The notes beneath the pieces are model-generated. The model had not been told where the DNA came from, did not search any database, and saw only the letters and a list, made by a program, of their open reading frames with translations. Of a stretch of 64,000 nt of DNA, positions 1 through 11,639 are shown one piece after another; the first letter of the stretch is position 1, and each line of letters begins with the position of its first letter. Source of the DNA: Phytophthora sp. 'mugwort' (taxonomy: Eukaryota > Oomycota > Peronosporomycetes > Peronosporales > Peronosporaceae); the NCBI GenBank assembly GCA_033558025.1, contig JAUCEF010000008.1, forward strand, positions 1,860,001 to 1,924,000, written 5' to 3'. The position numbers and the translations under genes were made by a program.

Positions 1-256
1 TTGAGGGGTAGAATGAAGATTCGAAAGTGATTGATTTATCGGAGCTTACACTACCTAGTCTACCACATAGATATGCAGCCCTGCATCCAATCATTTGGTG
101 CATCCAATCACCAACACTCCGCACTCGTCCAATCATCCTACTAGTCTAATCATCGGTTGCGTAAACAACGTACCGTAAACATCGCGGGATCGTGTTGGAC
201 CGGTTCGGGTTAACCGGTTACTGGTACAGAGTACCAAAACCCGGCAACCCTTAATA
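1..256 (-). repeat. Partial LTR (B type with A-like U5), 5' LTR of an element lying off the left edge
   Basis: The element's U3 start lies at the right end (complement of TATTAAGGG, where other B copies have TATTGAGGG). It abuts pol sequence of the next element in mid-codon, so this is an insertion into that element rather than its own 3' LTR. GTAGC (257-261) would be the target duplication; its partner is outside the window. The first bases match family A U5 and the rest family B, so the LTR is a mosaic. About 85-90 bp are missing at the window edge. Confidence 0.85.
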
Positions 257-3200
257 GTAGCGAAAGATACGCTTGACCGCAACCCAGTGTTCTTCTTGAG
301 GGTTCTCCATGAAGCGCGACGCATAGCCAACGGCGTACGCGATGTCCGGGCGCGTGGCAGTCATCAAGTGCATCAGAGCACCCACAGCTTCGCGAAACGG
401 AGCGTTCACCTTGGTCGCTGCGTCACTTGGAACCAGTCGAGTGCTCATGACTACCGGACTCACCACAGCCTTGCACTCGTCCATACCGAAACGCTTCAGG
501 ATATCATCCACATAACGCCGCTGGCACATCGTCACGCTGCCGTCCGGGCCATCCACCAGCTCGATTCCAAGGACGAACACACACTTGCCACTGTCAGTCA
601 TTTCGAAGCGTGTCTTGAGGTCGTTCTTCGTGCGTGAGATCAGCTCGGGTGAACTTCCGGTGACCAACACATCGTCCACGTAGACCAGCACGAGCACACA
701 GTGGCCATCGACAACCTTGATGTAGAGGCACGGGTCGAAGGCTGAAACTTGAAAACCGATAGAACACACGAATTCGTCGAAGGTCTCGTTCCATACGCGC
801 GAAGCTTGCTTGAGACCGTAAATCGCCTTCACCAATTCCAGGCAGTCGAAATCACCATCCAGCTCGACGCCTTCAGGAACCACGCAGAACACCAACTCTT
901 TCATTATCCCGTATAGGAATGCCGTTACCACGTCGAGTTGGTCGAGGGGCCAGTCGAAATACTTGGCGATCGCGATGACCATGCGCAGCGTCACGTACTT
1001 GACCACGGGCGAGAACGTCTCCGTGTAGTCGATGCCGTACTTTTGCTTGAAACCCTTGGCCACCAGGCGCGCCTTGTACTTCTCGATCGATCCGTCGGCT
1101 TTGCGCTTAATCTTGAACACCCACTTGGTACCGATGGCGCTTTGTCCGCTGGGCAACTTGGCAGCACGAAACACACCACGAAGTCGCATCGACTTTAACT
1201 CAGCACGAATCGCCTTGCGCCAGTGCAATTGGTCCGGGCCGTTGACCGCTTCTTGGAATGTCGACGGCTCCGATAAGTCCACGGCTGCTTCGACCGCGTT
1301 GGCACTTGCACGCCAAAACACAGATGGAGTCGATTCTTCATCTTGGTCTCTAGACTTTTCTTCTTCATCTGCGTCTGTTCGGTGCGAAGGGGAGTCGTTC
1401 GGTGCACTTGCTTCTTCCAGTCCAGGTCGATGACGCACAGCGCGCGGTCTTCTGGCAGCTTCATCTTCGTCACTCGGGCGGCTCTTGCGCTTCCCTGCCT
1501 GTTTGTACTCCGTCTGGCGCGGACCATCATCGTCGATGTCGAGCGAGTCGAAGTCCAGGTCGTCGACATCTTCATCAGAAATCGACGGTGAAAATCCAAA
1601 GGTTGATTCATCGAAGTTGACATCGCGACTGATGACCACCTGCCCCGCCTCGATGTCATAAAGTCGATACGCCTTGGACACTTCTTCGTAACCCAGAAAC
1701 AATCCGGCGCGAGCCTTGGGATCCCACTTGAGTCGCTTCTCCTTCGGAGTCAGGATGTACGTCCGACAGCCGAAAACACGCATGTGCTTCACACTCGGCT
1801 TGGACTTGTAGACGATCTCGAACGGAGTCTTGTGCTCGATCTTGGGTGACGGCAGGCGGTTCTTCACATAGATGGCCGTCATCGCCGCCTCAGCCCAGAA
1901 ACACTTGTCCAGCTTGGCGTGATGCAACATGCTGCGGCCGATCGTGACGATAGTTCGGATGGCTCGCTCTGCCGTGCCGTTGGTCTGGTGCGCGTACGGA
2001 ACCGTGGTTTGCTGCTCGATGCCTTCGTCTTCGTAGAAGTCGTTGAGCGAGTTGGTCGCAAACTCACGAGCTCCGTCGTGCCGCACAAACTTGACCTTCT
2101 TGCCGAACTGCTTCTGCACCTTCATGATGTACGTCTTGATGCAGTCTTCGCTCTCCGACTTGGCACGCAGGCAGAAACCCTTCATGCATCCACTGGCTTC
2201 GTCCACGATCAGTAGCAGGTACTTGCTGCCGCCAAGCGAGTTTTCCTCCATGGGTCCGCAGATGTCGAAGTGGAGCAGCTCAAATGTGTCGTAGCGACGC
2301 TTGTCACGGTTGCTTGGGAATGGTTTTTGGACCATTTTGCCTTGCTGGCAACCACGACACACACTTGGTCCACTCGACTTGGAAGGTGCTTTCGCGTCCT
2401 TGATCATCTTGGTGTCGACCATCTTGCGAAGAACCTCGACTGGAGCGTGACCCATACGCGCGTGCAAATCGACCGTCCTTCCACTTGTCGCCGCATTTGC
2501 CGATCGCTGAGGTGTGCGAAGCCAGTAGAGTCCGTCCACGAGATCCGCCGTCGCCACCACTTGATTCGAGTCCTTGCGCGAAACGTGCATCTCAGTGCCG
2601 TCAAATACCACTTGGAACTTGCCATGCTTGTTTATCTGCGGCACTGAAAGCAGATTCTTGCTCATATTTGGCACGTAAAGCGCGTTCTTGATCTCGATCT
2701 CGCGCTCGTCGCCGTTAGGCAGGACCACTCTTTCCACGATGGTCCCCACACCCTTGATGGCAGCCTTGTTGCCATCGGCCACCGAAAGTTCGCCTTCACT
2801 TCGCTCGATCAAATTGGCGAACTTGGACTTGTCGTTGCAAATATGGTGCGTGGCACCGCTGTCGACCGCCCACATCCCGGACACATTCTTGTCCGTCGAA
2901 ACTCCACATTCCAGGGAAACCGCGAACGCCACTCGATCGTAGTCGTTGTCGTAGCCGTCGCTGTCGTTTCTCCACTGGATGTTGTTGGCCCCGCGTCCAC
3001 GGCCGTTGCCGCCGCGTCTTGGCCCTCTGTTCTCGTCCTTCTGCTTGGTCCAGCACTTGTCAATGACATGCCCCAATTTTCCGCAGTACGTGCATTGGCG
3101 AGGCTCACGGTCGGTGTTGAACGCCTTGGCCGCGTTCTCAGTCTTCACCGTCGCCGTCTTCTCGCCTTGTCGCTTGATGTGCTCGTTCGTGAGCACCTTC

Positions 3201-3760
3201 ACAACGTCTTGCGACCGCAGCTCGGCGCTACTCATCTCCAAGTTCAGCACGACGTTCTCGTAGCTCTTGGGGAGACTGCGCAGCAAGCAGATCGCCACGT
3301 CCTCGTCCTCCATCTTGGCGCCAATGCTGCTGAGCTTGGCGCTGATGTTCAGGACATCATTGCAATGATGCAACACATTGCCGCCTTCCGACATCTCCAT
3401 GCTGAAGAGCTGTCGCTTGAGGTAGATGCGACCAGCCTTCTGCGATCCACCGTACAGCGTCTTCAAGCGCGTCCACGCGATCCATGCTTCCTCGCAGTCA
3501 TCGACCACATGATGGTAGTCGGCGTCCATGTGAAGCAACATCAGTCCAAAAGCGATGTTGCTCGACTTGACATATTCGTCCTTGGCCCGGGAGTCCGTAA
3601 AGGATGGAGACGTTTCCCGATTCACCACATGCCACGTCGACTTGGTCAGGAACACGCCACGCATGTAGCGGTTCCACGTCGCGTAGTTGTCTCCGTTGAA
3701 CTTGTCGATGGAGACCTTGGTCGAGACGTCTTGGGCAGAGGACATGGTGCTTGGGCTCAT
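257..3760 (-). pseudogene. gag-pol polyprotein (family B), split by insertion at the start of RNase H
   Basis: Encodes Gag, CCHC knuckle, aspartic protease (DSGATHH), the GAG-pre-integrase zinc domain, integrase and reverse transcriptase with the YVDD active site, in one open frame from the ATG in the primer site (complement of 3758-3760). Reading ends about 1167 codons in, just after [11 protein letters not shown], where the LTR at 1-256 has inserted. Full-length relatives have about 1345 codons, so RNase H is missing here. There are no internal stops or frameshifts. One oddity is Val in place of Asp in the usual SPVDMS stretch of the reverse transcriptase. As it stands it cannot make a complete Pol. 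Confidence 0.88.
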
Positions 3761-3764
3761 AACC

Positions 3765-4107
3765 TGATAAAGGTGTTGAGGTCTTGAAGCGAGGCTTGGG
3801 TTGAGCGGAGGGAGTTCTGCACTTGGGTGCGGGGACCGGAGTGAAGACCACTTGAGCTGAAGAAGGAAGATTCGAAAGTGATTGATTTATCGGAGCTTAC
3901 ACTACCTAGTCTACCACATAGATATGCAGCCCTGCATCCAATCATTTGGTGCATCCAATCACCAACACTCCGCACTCGTCCAATCATCCTACTCGTCTAA
4001 TCATCGGTTGCGTAAACAACGTACCGTAAACATCGCGGGATCGTGTTGGACCGGTTCGGGTTAACCGGTTACTGGTACACAGTACCAAAACCTGGCAACC
4101 CTCAATA
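3765..4107 (-). repeat. LTR, family B (5' LTR of element 257-4107)
   Basis: 343 bp. On the element strand it starts TATTGAGGG and ends TTTATCA, directly followed by the primer site GGTTATGAGCCCAAGC. B type throughout. It is the left arm of an inverted pair with the LTR at 5983-6325. Confidence 0.9.
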
Positions 4108-5982
4108 AACTCCTTCATGACGCCGTACAGAAATGCCGTTACCACGTCGAGTTGGTCGAGGGCCAGTCGAAATACTTGGCAATCGCGATGACCATGCGCA
4201 GCGTCACGTACTTGACCACGGGCGAGAACGTCTCCGTGTAGTCGATGCCGTACTTTTGCTTGAAACCCTTGGCCACCAGGCGCGCCTTGTACTTCTCGAT
4301 CGATCCGTCGGCTTTGCGCTTAATCTTGAACACCCACTTGGTACCGATGGCGCTTTGTCCGCTGGGCAACTTGGCAGCACGAAACACACCACGAAGTCGC
4401 ATCGACTTGAGTTCCGCACGAACAGCCTTGCGCCAGTGCAGTTGGTCCGGGCCGTTGACCGCTTCTTGGAATGTCGACGGCTCCGATAAGTCCACGGCTG
4501 CTTCGACCGCGTTGGCACTTGCATGCCAAAACACAGATGAAGTCGATTCTTCATCTTGGTCTCCAGACTTTTCTTCTTCGTCTGCGTCTGCTCGGTGCGG
4601 AGGGGAGTAGTTCGGCGCACTTGCTTCTTCCAGTCCAGGTCGATGACGCACAGCCCGCGGTTTTCTGGCAGCTTCATCTTCGTCACTCGGGCGGCTCTTG
4701 CGCTTCCCTGCCTGCGCGTACTCCGTCTGGCGGAAACCATCATTGTCGATGTCGAGCGAGTCGAAGTCCAGGTCGTCGACATCTTCATCGGAAATCGTCG
4801 GTGAACATCCAAAGGTCGACTCATCGAAGTTGACATCGCGACTGATGACCACCTGCCCCGCCTCGATGTCATAAAGTCGATACGCCTTGGACACTTCTTC
4901 GTAACCCAGAAACAGTCCAGCGCGAGCCTTGGGATCCCACTTGAGTCGCTTCTCCTTCGGAGTCAGGATGTACGTCCGACAGCCGAAAACACGCATGTGC
5001 TTCACACTCGGCTTGGACTTGTAGACGATCTCGAACGGAGTCTTGTGCTCGATCTTGGGTGACGGCAGGCGGTTCTTCACATAGATGGCTGTCATCGCCG
5101 CCTCAGCCCAGAAACACTTGTCCAGCTTGGCGTGGTGCAACATGCTGCGGCCGATCGTGACGATAGTTCGGATGGCTCGCTCTGCCGTGCCGTTCGTCTG
5201 GTGCGCGTACGGAACCGTGGTTTGCTGCTCGATGCCTTCGTCTTCGTAGAAGTCGTTGAGCGAGTTGGTCGCAAACTCACGAGCTCCGTCGTGCCGCACA
5301 AACTTGACCTTCTTGCCGAACTGCTTCTGCACCTTCATGATGTACGTCTTGATGCAGTCTTCGCTCTCCGACTTGGCACGCAGGCAGAAACCCTTCATGC
5401 ATCCACTGGCTTCGTCCACGATCAGTAGCAGGTACTTGCTGCCGCCAAGCGAGTTTTCCTCCATGGGTCCGCAGATGTCGAAGTGGAGCAGCTCAAATGT
5501 GTCGTAGCGACGCTTGTCACGGTTGCTTGGGAATGGTTTTTGGACCATTTTGCCTTGCTGGCAACCACGACACACACTTGGTCCACTCGACTTGGAAGGT
5601 GCTTTCGCGTCCTTGATCATCTTGGTGTCGACCATCTTGCGAAGCACCTCAACCGGAGCGTGACCCATGCGCGCGTGCAGGTCGACAGTCTTGCCACTCG
5701 TCGCCGCATTCGCCGATCGCTGAGGCGTCTGAAGCCAGTAGAGTCCATCCATGAGGTTTGCCGTCGCCACCACTTGCTTGGAGCCTTTGTGCGCAATCTG
5801 CATCTTGGTGCCGTCGAACACCACTTGAAACTTGTCACTTTTGTTGATCTGCGGTACCGAAAGCAGATTCTTGCTCATGCTTGGCACGTACAGCGCGTTC
5901 TTGATCTCGATCTCGCGCTCGTCGCCATTGGGCAGGACCACTTGTTCCACGATGGTCCCCACACCCATGATGGCCGCCTTGT
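4108..5982 (-). pseudogene. gag-pol fragment (A/B mosaic): protease end, integrase, start of reverse transcriptase
   Basis: An internal fragment with no LTR of its own in the window, trapped between two B elements that inserted into it: 257-4107 on the left (duplication AACTC) and 5983-9083 on the right (CTTGT, 5978-5982). It reads from MGVGTIV of the protease region through GAG-pre-integrase, integrase (HFDICGP, RHDGARE, GTAERA) and the start of the reverse transcriptase. A 1-nt deletion near 4158-4162 in the DWPLDQ stretch shifts the frame. The integrase-RT linker ([10 protein letters not shown]) is A type, while [17 protein letters not shown] is B type, so it is a recombinant. Confidence 0.85.
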
Positions 5983-6325
5983 TATTGAGGGTTGCCAGGT
6001 TTTGGTACTGTGTACCAGTAACCGGTTAACCCGAACCGGTCCAACACGATCCCGCAATGTTTACGGTACGTTGTTTACGCAACCGATGATTAGACGAGTA
6101 GGATGATTGGACGAGTGCGGAGTGTTGGTGATTGGATGCACCAAATGATTGGATGCAGGGCTGCATATCTATGTGGTAGACTAGGTAGTGTAAGCTCCGA
6201 TAAATCAATCACTTTCGAATCTTCCTTCTTCAGCTCAAGTGGTCTTCACTCCGGTCCCCGCACCCAAGTGCAGAACTCCCTCCGCTCAACCCAAGCCTCG
6301 CTTCAAGACCTCAACACCTTTATCA
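5983..6325 (+). repeat. LTR, family B (5' LTR)
   Basis: 343 bp, TATTGAGGG...TTTATCA. Nearly the reverse complement of 3765-4107. U3 holds two ACCGGT hexamers and several ATTGG (reverse CCAAT) motifs. Confidence 0.9.
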
Positions 6326-6329
6326 GGTT

Positions 6330-9083
6330 ATGAGCCCAAGCACCATGTCCTCTGCCCAAGACGTCTCGACCAAGGTCTCCATCGACAAGTTCAACGGAGA
6401 CAACTACGCGACGTGGAACCGCTACATGCGTGGCGTGTTCCTGACCAAGTCGACGTGGCATGTGGTGAATCGGGAAACGTCTCCATCCTTTACGGACTCC
6501 CGGGCCAAGGACGAGTATGTCAAGTCGAGCAACATCGCTTTTGGACTGATGTTGCTTCACATGGACGCCGACTACCATCATGTGGTCGATGACTGCGAGG
6601 AAGCATGGATCGCGTGGACGCGCTTGAAGACGCTGTACGGTGGATCGCAGAAGGCTGGTCGCATCTACCTCAAGCGACAGCTCTTCAGCATGGAGATGTC
6701 GGAAGGCGGCAATGTGTTGCATCATTGCAATGATGTCCTGAACATCAGCGCCAAGCTCAGCAGCATTGGCGCCAAGATGGAGGACGAGGACGTGGCGATC
6801 TGCTTGCTGCGCAGTCTCCCCAAGAGCTACGAGAACGTCGTGCTGAACTTGGAGATGAGTAGCGCCGAGCTGCGGTCGCAAGACGTTGTGAAGGTGCTCA
6901 CGAACGAGCACATCAAGCGACAAGGCGAGAAGACGGCGACGGTGAAGACTGAGAACGCGGCCAAGGCGTTCAACACCGATCGTGAGCCTCGCCAATGCAC
7001 GTACTGCGGAAAATTGGGCATGTCATTGACAAGTGCTGGACCAAGCAGAAGGACGAGAACAGAGGGCCAAGACGCGGCGGCAACGGCCGTGGACGCGGGG
7101 CCAACAACATCCAGTGGAGAAACGACAGCGACGGCTACGACAACGACTACGATCGAGTGGCGTTCGCGGTTTCCCTGGAATGTGGAGTTTCGACGGACAA
7201 GAATGTGTCCGGGATGTGGGCGGTCGACAGCGGTGCCACGCACCATATTTGCAACGACAAGTCCAAGTTCGCCAATTTGATCGAGCGAAGTGAAGGCGAA
7301 CTTTCGGTGGCCGATGGCAACAAGGCTGCCATCAAGGGTGTGGGGACCATCGTGGAAAGAGTGGTCCTGCCTAACGGCGACGAGCGCGAGATCGAGATCA
7401 AGAACGCGCTTTACGTGCCAAATATGAGCAAGAATCTGCTTTCAGTGCCGCAGATAAACAAGCATGGCAAGTTCCAAGTGATATTTGACGGCACTGAGAT
7501 GCACGTTTCGCGCAAGAACTCGAATCAAGTGGTGGCGACGGCGGATCTCGTGGACGGACTCTACTGGCTTCGCACACCTCAGCGATCGGCAAATGCGGCG
7601 ACAAGTGGAAGGACGGTCGATTTGCACGCGCGTATGGGTCACGCTCCAGTCGAGGTTCTTCGCAAGATGGTCGACACCAAGATGATCAAGGACGCGAAAG
7701 CACCTTCCAAGTCGAGTGGACCAAGTGTGTGTCGTGGTTGCCAGCAAGGCAAAATGGTCCAAAAACCATTCCCAAGCAACCGTGACAAGCGTCGCTACGA
7801 CACATTTGAGCTGCTCCACTTCGACATCTGCGGACCCATGGAGGAAAACTCGCTTGGCGGCAGCAAGTACCTGCTCCTGATCGTGGACGAAGCCAGCGGA
7901 TGCATGAAGGGTTTCTGTCTGCGTGCCAAGTCGGAAAGTGTAGAGTGCATCAAGACATACATCATGAAGGTGCAGACGCAATTCGGCAAGAAGGTCAAGT
8001 TTGTGCGGCACGACGGAGCTCGTGAGTTTGCGACCAACTCGCTCAACGACTTCTACGAAGACGAAGGCATCGAGCAGCAAACCACGGTTCCGTACGCGCA
8101 CCAGACGAACGGCACGGCAGAGCGAGCCATCCGAACTATCGTCACGATCGGCCGCAGCATGTTGCATCACGCCAAGCTGGACAAGTGTTTCTGGGCTGAG
8201 GCGGCGATGACGGCCATCTATGTGAAGAACCGCCTGCCGTCACCCAAGATCGAGCACAAGACTCCGTTCGAGATCGTCTACAAGTCCAAGCCGAGTGTGA
8301 AGCACATGCGTGTTTTCGGCTGTCGGACGTACATCCTGACTCCGAAGGAGAAGCGACTCAAGTGGGATCCCAAGGCTCGCGCCGGATTGTTTCTGGGTTA
8401 CGAAGAAGTGTCCAAGGCGTATCGACTTTATGACATCGAGGCGGGGCAGGTGGTTATCAGTCGCGATGTCAACTTCGATGAATCAACCTTTGGATTTTCA
8501 CCGTCGATTTCTGATGAAGATGTCGACGACCTGGACTTCGACTCGCTCGACATCGACGATGATGGTCCGCGCCAGACGGAGTACAAACAGGCAGGGAAGC
8601 GCAAGAGCCGCCCGAGTGACGAAGATGAAGCTGCCAGAAGACCGCGCGCTGTGCGTCATCGACCTGGACTGGAAGAAGCAAGTGCACCGAACGACTCCCC
8701 TTCGCACCGAACAGACGCAGATGAAGAAGAAAAGTCTGGAGACCAAGATGAAGAATCGACTCCATCTGTGTTTTGGCGTGCAAGTGCCAACGCGGTCGAA
8801 GCAGCCGTGGACTTATCGGAGCCGTCGACATTCCAAGAAGCGGTCAACGGCCCGGACCAACTGCACTGGCGCAAGGCGATTCGTGCTGAGTTAAAGTCGA
8901 TGCGACTTCGTGGTGTGTTTCGTGCTGCCAAGTTGCCCAGCGGACAAAGCGCCATCGGTACCAAGTGGGTGTTCAAGATTAAGCGCAAAGCCGACGGATC
9001 GATCGAGAAGTACAAGGCGCGCCTGGTGGCCAAGGGTTTCAAGCAAAAGTACGGCATCGACTACACGGAGACGTTCTCGCCCG
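6330..9083 (+). pseudogene. gag-pol (family B), frameshifted in the zinc knuckle and cut off in the reverse transcriptase
   Basis: Starts at the ATG inside the primer site. Gag is open for about 228 codons, then one G is lost from a GGGG run at 7016-7018, immediately inside the CCHC knuckle. The other B copies (257-3760 and the element at 28179-37717) keep four Gs, so this is a mutation and not a family-wide programmed shift. The -1 frame then runs from 6995 through protease, integrase and the first part of the reverse transcriptase ([23 protein letters not shown]). It ends at 9083, where the E LTR begins. YVDD and RNase H are absent. Confidence 0.88.
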
Positions 9084-9399
9084 AAAAGGCTTGGTCACTT
9101 GATGGCAAAATGCAAAGTGATTGATTTAGGTCCTTAGTTCGCAAACTCCTTGCTACCTCTAAGCCTACAGTTCTACCTACTGGGTACACTCTACTGGATT
9201 CTCTACTGGATACTGAGTTACTTCAGCCAATCGCAGAGCGCCACGTCGATGCCCATCTTGTACCCACAAAAATCTTGTACCCACGTGCATCGTAATCATC
9301 GTCCCGTAATCGCCGGAGTGATTGAGGTGCCACTGAGTGAAGGTCATACCGGTATCCTACCGGTATACAGCAGCTGCTCGAGGCGTCTCCTTGACAACA
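9084..9399 (-). repeat. LTR, family E (3' LTR)
   Basis: 316 bp, three A residues longer than the 313-bp E LTRs at 39984 and 44388 (a CACAAAAATC stretch). On the element strand it runs TGTTGTCAAGG...AAGCCTTTT. Two ACCGGT hexamers lie near the U3 start. Confidence 0.88.
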
Positions 9400-11276
9400 C
9401 TCCCACTCGATAGCCTTCGGTGCTTCGATGCCGAGCTTGCTCCGGAGACAGTCGAACTGCGCCGCTGGAATGGGCTTGGTCATCAGGTCCGCCAGCATGT
9501 CTTGCGTCGGACAGTACTCGAGCACCACTTCTCCGTCCTCGACCTTCTCGCGCACGAAGTGGTAGCGAATGTCGATATGCTTGGTACGCTTGTGAAACTC
9601 GGGATTCTTGGCAAGCGCGATGGATCCTTGGTTGTCTTCGTAGATCTTGATCGCCTTGCCCTCTGTGGTTTCGCCTATCTCGCACAGAAACGCCTTGAGC
9701 CACACGGCCTCCTGTGTTGCCTCCGATAGCGCCATGTACTCGGCTTCCGTCGACGATAGTGCCACCGTCCTCTGCTTCTTGCTGCGCCAGCTCACGCATC
9801 CACCGCTCATTATGAACGCGTATCCGCTCGTGCTGCGGCGCGACTCCACATCACCCGCCCAGTCCGCATCCGAGTAGCCGTCTTGGTCCTTGGTGCGAAA
9901 CTCGATGCCGTACGTCGCCGTGCCTTGGATGTAGCGGAGGACGCGCTTGAGTGCTTGCCAGTGCGTGGGGCATGGGTCTGCAGCGAACTGACTCAGTGTG
10001 CCCACTGCCGCAGCCAGATCCGGTCGGGTGCCCACCATCAAGTACATGAGGCAGCCCACGGCGTTCCGGTAAGGCACGCCTGCCATGGTGTCATCATGCT
10101 TGCACCCGCCGTCGCACATAGCCTTGGTCAGCTTGAGTCCGGGATCCTGCGGCGTTTTCACGGGCTTGCTGTTCTCCATGCTGAACTTGCTCAGGATGCT
10201 CCGCGCGAACTTGGTCTGCCGCATGGTCACCTCACCAGCCTTGATGTCTTGCTTGATCTCCATTCCGAGAAAGTAGCTCAGCTCGCCTAGGTCCGTCATC
10301 TCGAACCGCTTGCTTAGTGCGCTCTTGGTCGCCTTGAGCATGTCGCCATCACTGCTCGCAATCACCAGGTCGTCCACGTACAGCACCACGAGCACCATGC
10401 TGTCGTCGTTGCGCTTGACGTAGACGCAGTGGTCGGTCTCGCACTTGTCGAAGTCCAGCTTGAGCATGAAGTCGTCGATGGTGTGGTTCCACATGCGCGG
10501 CGACTGCTTGAGACCGTAGAGCGCGCGCTTGAGCTTGCACACATGATCCGGGCGTCCTTCGCTTATGTATCCGTCCGGCTGCTGCATGTAGATATCTTCA
10601 TCCAGGACGCCGTTAAGAAAGGCTGTCTTAACGTCCATCTGGTGCAGCTTGAGCCCGTACTTGGCAGCCATCGCTAGCACGATTCGGATGGACGTGAACT
10701 TGGCCACGGGCGCGAAGGTCTCGTCGTAGTCGATGCCGTGCTTCTGCGAGAAGCCCTTAGCCACCAGGCGCGCCTTGTATCGTTCGATCTCGCCGGCTTG
10801 GTTCTCCTTCACGCGAAAGACCCATCGACAGCCGATGGCCTTGCGTCCCTTGGGCAGCGGTACCACGTCCCATGTGTCGTTCTTGCGCAGCGAGTCGTAC
10901 TCCGAGTCGCAGGCCTCCTTCCATTTGCGTGCGTCGCTGGATTCCATCGCCGACTTGAACGTGGTCGGCATTTCTCCCACTGAATCCACGACGTACGCCG
11001 CCTCGAAGCTCTTGTCGTTGTCTCGAGCCATGGCAGACATCTCATCCAAGCCTTGGCGTCGATTCTCTGACGCGTATCGCTTGGCACTCGGGGTCTCCAC
11101 CGCTTCCTCTAGCGACTGTGTCCGCGGGTGTCTCTTGCTGCCGGGCAAGAATTCATCACCTCGCGCAGTCTCTTCATCTTCGTCGTCCAATGCCGACTGT
11201 TCATCTTTGTCCGTGGTGCCTTCTTCCGCATCTTGAAGGTCCACCAGCGCCTCCTTGGGTTTGTAGTCGCGTCTTC
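9223..11276 (-). pseudogene. pol 3' part (family E): linker, reverse transcriptase, RNase H
   Basis: Open from the C-element junction at 11276 through the acidic integrase-RT linker, reverse transcriptase (HQMDVKTAF, YVDDLV) and RNase H ([23 protein letters not shown]). A 5-bp loss in the CTCGA repeat at about 9409 shifts the last codons, so the frame runs on into the LTR to 9223 instead of stopping where the E copy at 40254 does. An in-frame 9-nt deletion precedes SDADW compared with that copy. Gag, protease and integrase are missing. Confidence 0.85.
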
Positions 11277-11632
11277 TGAAGAAAGGTTACGTTGGGTCTT
11301 GAACTTGACGTAGGGGTCTTGGACACCGCCGAGGCTTGAGGCGAGGCGAGGAAGGAGGCTTGAGAGGTTGAATGGAAATTCAGAAGTGATTGATTTATCG
11401 GAGCTTACTTTGCCTGCCTACCTGGTATACTACATAGACATGCAACTATGCATCCAATCAATTGGTGCATCCAATCACCTTCATTCGTACTCGTCCAATC
11501 ATCCTACTCGTCCAATCATGAGTGGCGTAATCACCGTGGCGTAATCATGGCGAGGGAGCATTGGACCGGTCCGGTTAACCGGTTCGGGTAACTTGGACTG
11601 GTACACTGTACCAAGGAAGTTACCCTGCAACA
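11277..11632 (-). repeat. LTR, family C (3' LTR)
   Basis: 356 bp. On the element strand TGTTGCAGGG...TTTCTTCA, i.e. canonical TG...CA. The polypurine tract TGAGGGGGCG lies immediately inside (complement of 11633-11642). Confidence 0.9.
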
Positions 11633-11639
11633 CGCCCCC

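Larger units (their letters stand above)
257..4107 (-). mobile_element. Family B copia element, 5' LTR plus internal region, interrupted at RNase H
   Basis: A minus-strand element with its 5' LTR at 3765-4107 and the internal region running left to 257, where another B LTR has inserted. It is itself inserted in the A/B fragment to its right, with AACTC (4108-4112) as the expected target duplication. The missing 3' end (RNase H, polypurine tract, 3' LTR) should lie left of the window. Confidence 0.88.
5983..9083 (+). mobile_element. Family B copia element, 5' part, plus strand
   Basis: 5' LTR 5983-6325, primer site 6326-6341, then gag-pol up to 9083, where an E element has inserted (GCCCG 9079-9083 as the expected duplication). 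It is the mirror image of 1006-4107 on the other side of the A/B fragment. The 3' half is not adjacent and was not found in the window. Confidence 0.88.
9084..11276 (-). mobile_element. Family E copia element, 3' part, minus strand
   Basis: 3' LTR 9084-9399 and the 3' half of the internal region, ending at 11276 where a C element abuts with TCTTC (11272-11276). The same target site in the same family, read on the other strand as GAAGA, borders a C LTR at 45409-45413. The two E pieces therefore look like the two halves of one element. Confidence 0.85.

Noticed and set aside
257..300. Loss of RNase H in the B element as an evolved truncation
   Set aside because: The LTR beside it is a start end, not a 3' LTR junction with a polypurine tract, and GTAGC fits an insertion site. 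The RNase H part should simply lie on the far side of the inserted element.
2843..3787. A long open frame antisense to gag (314 codons here; 261-codon versions at 17505-18290, 35032-35817, 58599-59384, 62998-63783)
   Set aside because: It recurs only because gag itself recurs. GC-ending codons in the sense frame leave the opposite strand free of stops, and the predicted protein is a low-complexity His/Leu/Val/Arg mix with no recognisable domain.
6995..7020. Programmed frameshift in the family B zinc knuckle
   Set aside because: Other B copies have GGGG and a single frame; this copy has lost one G.
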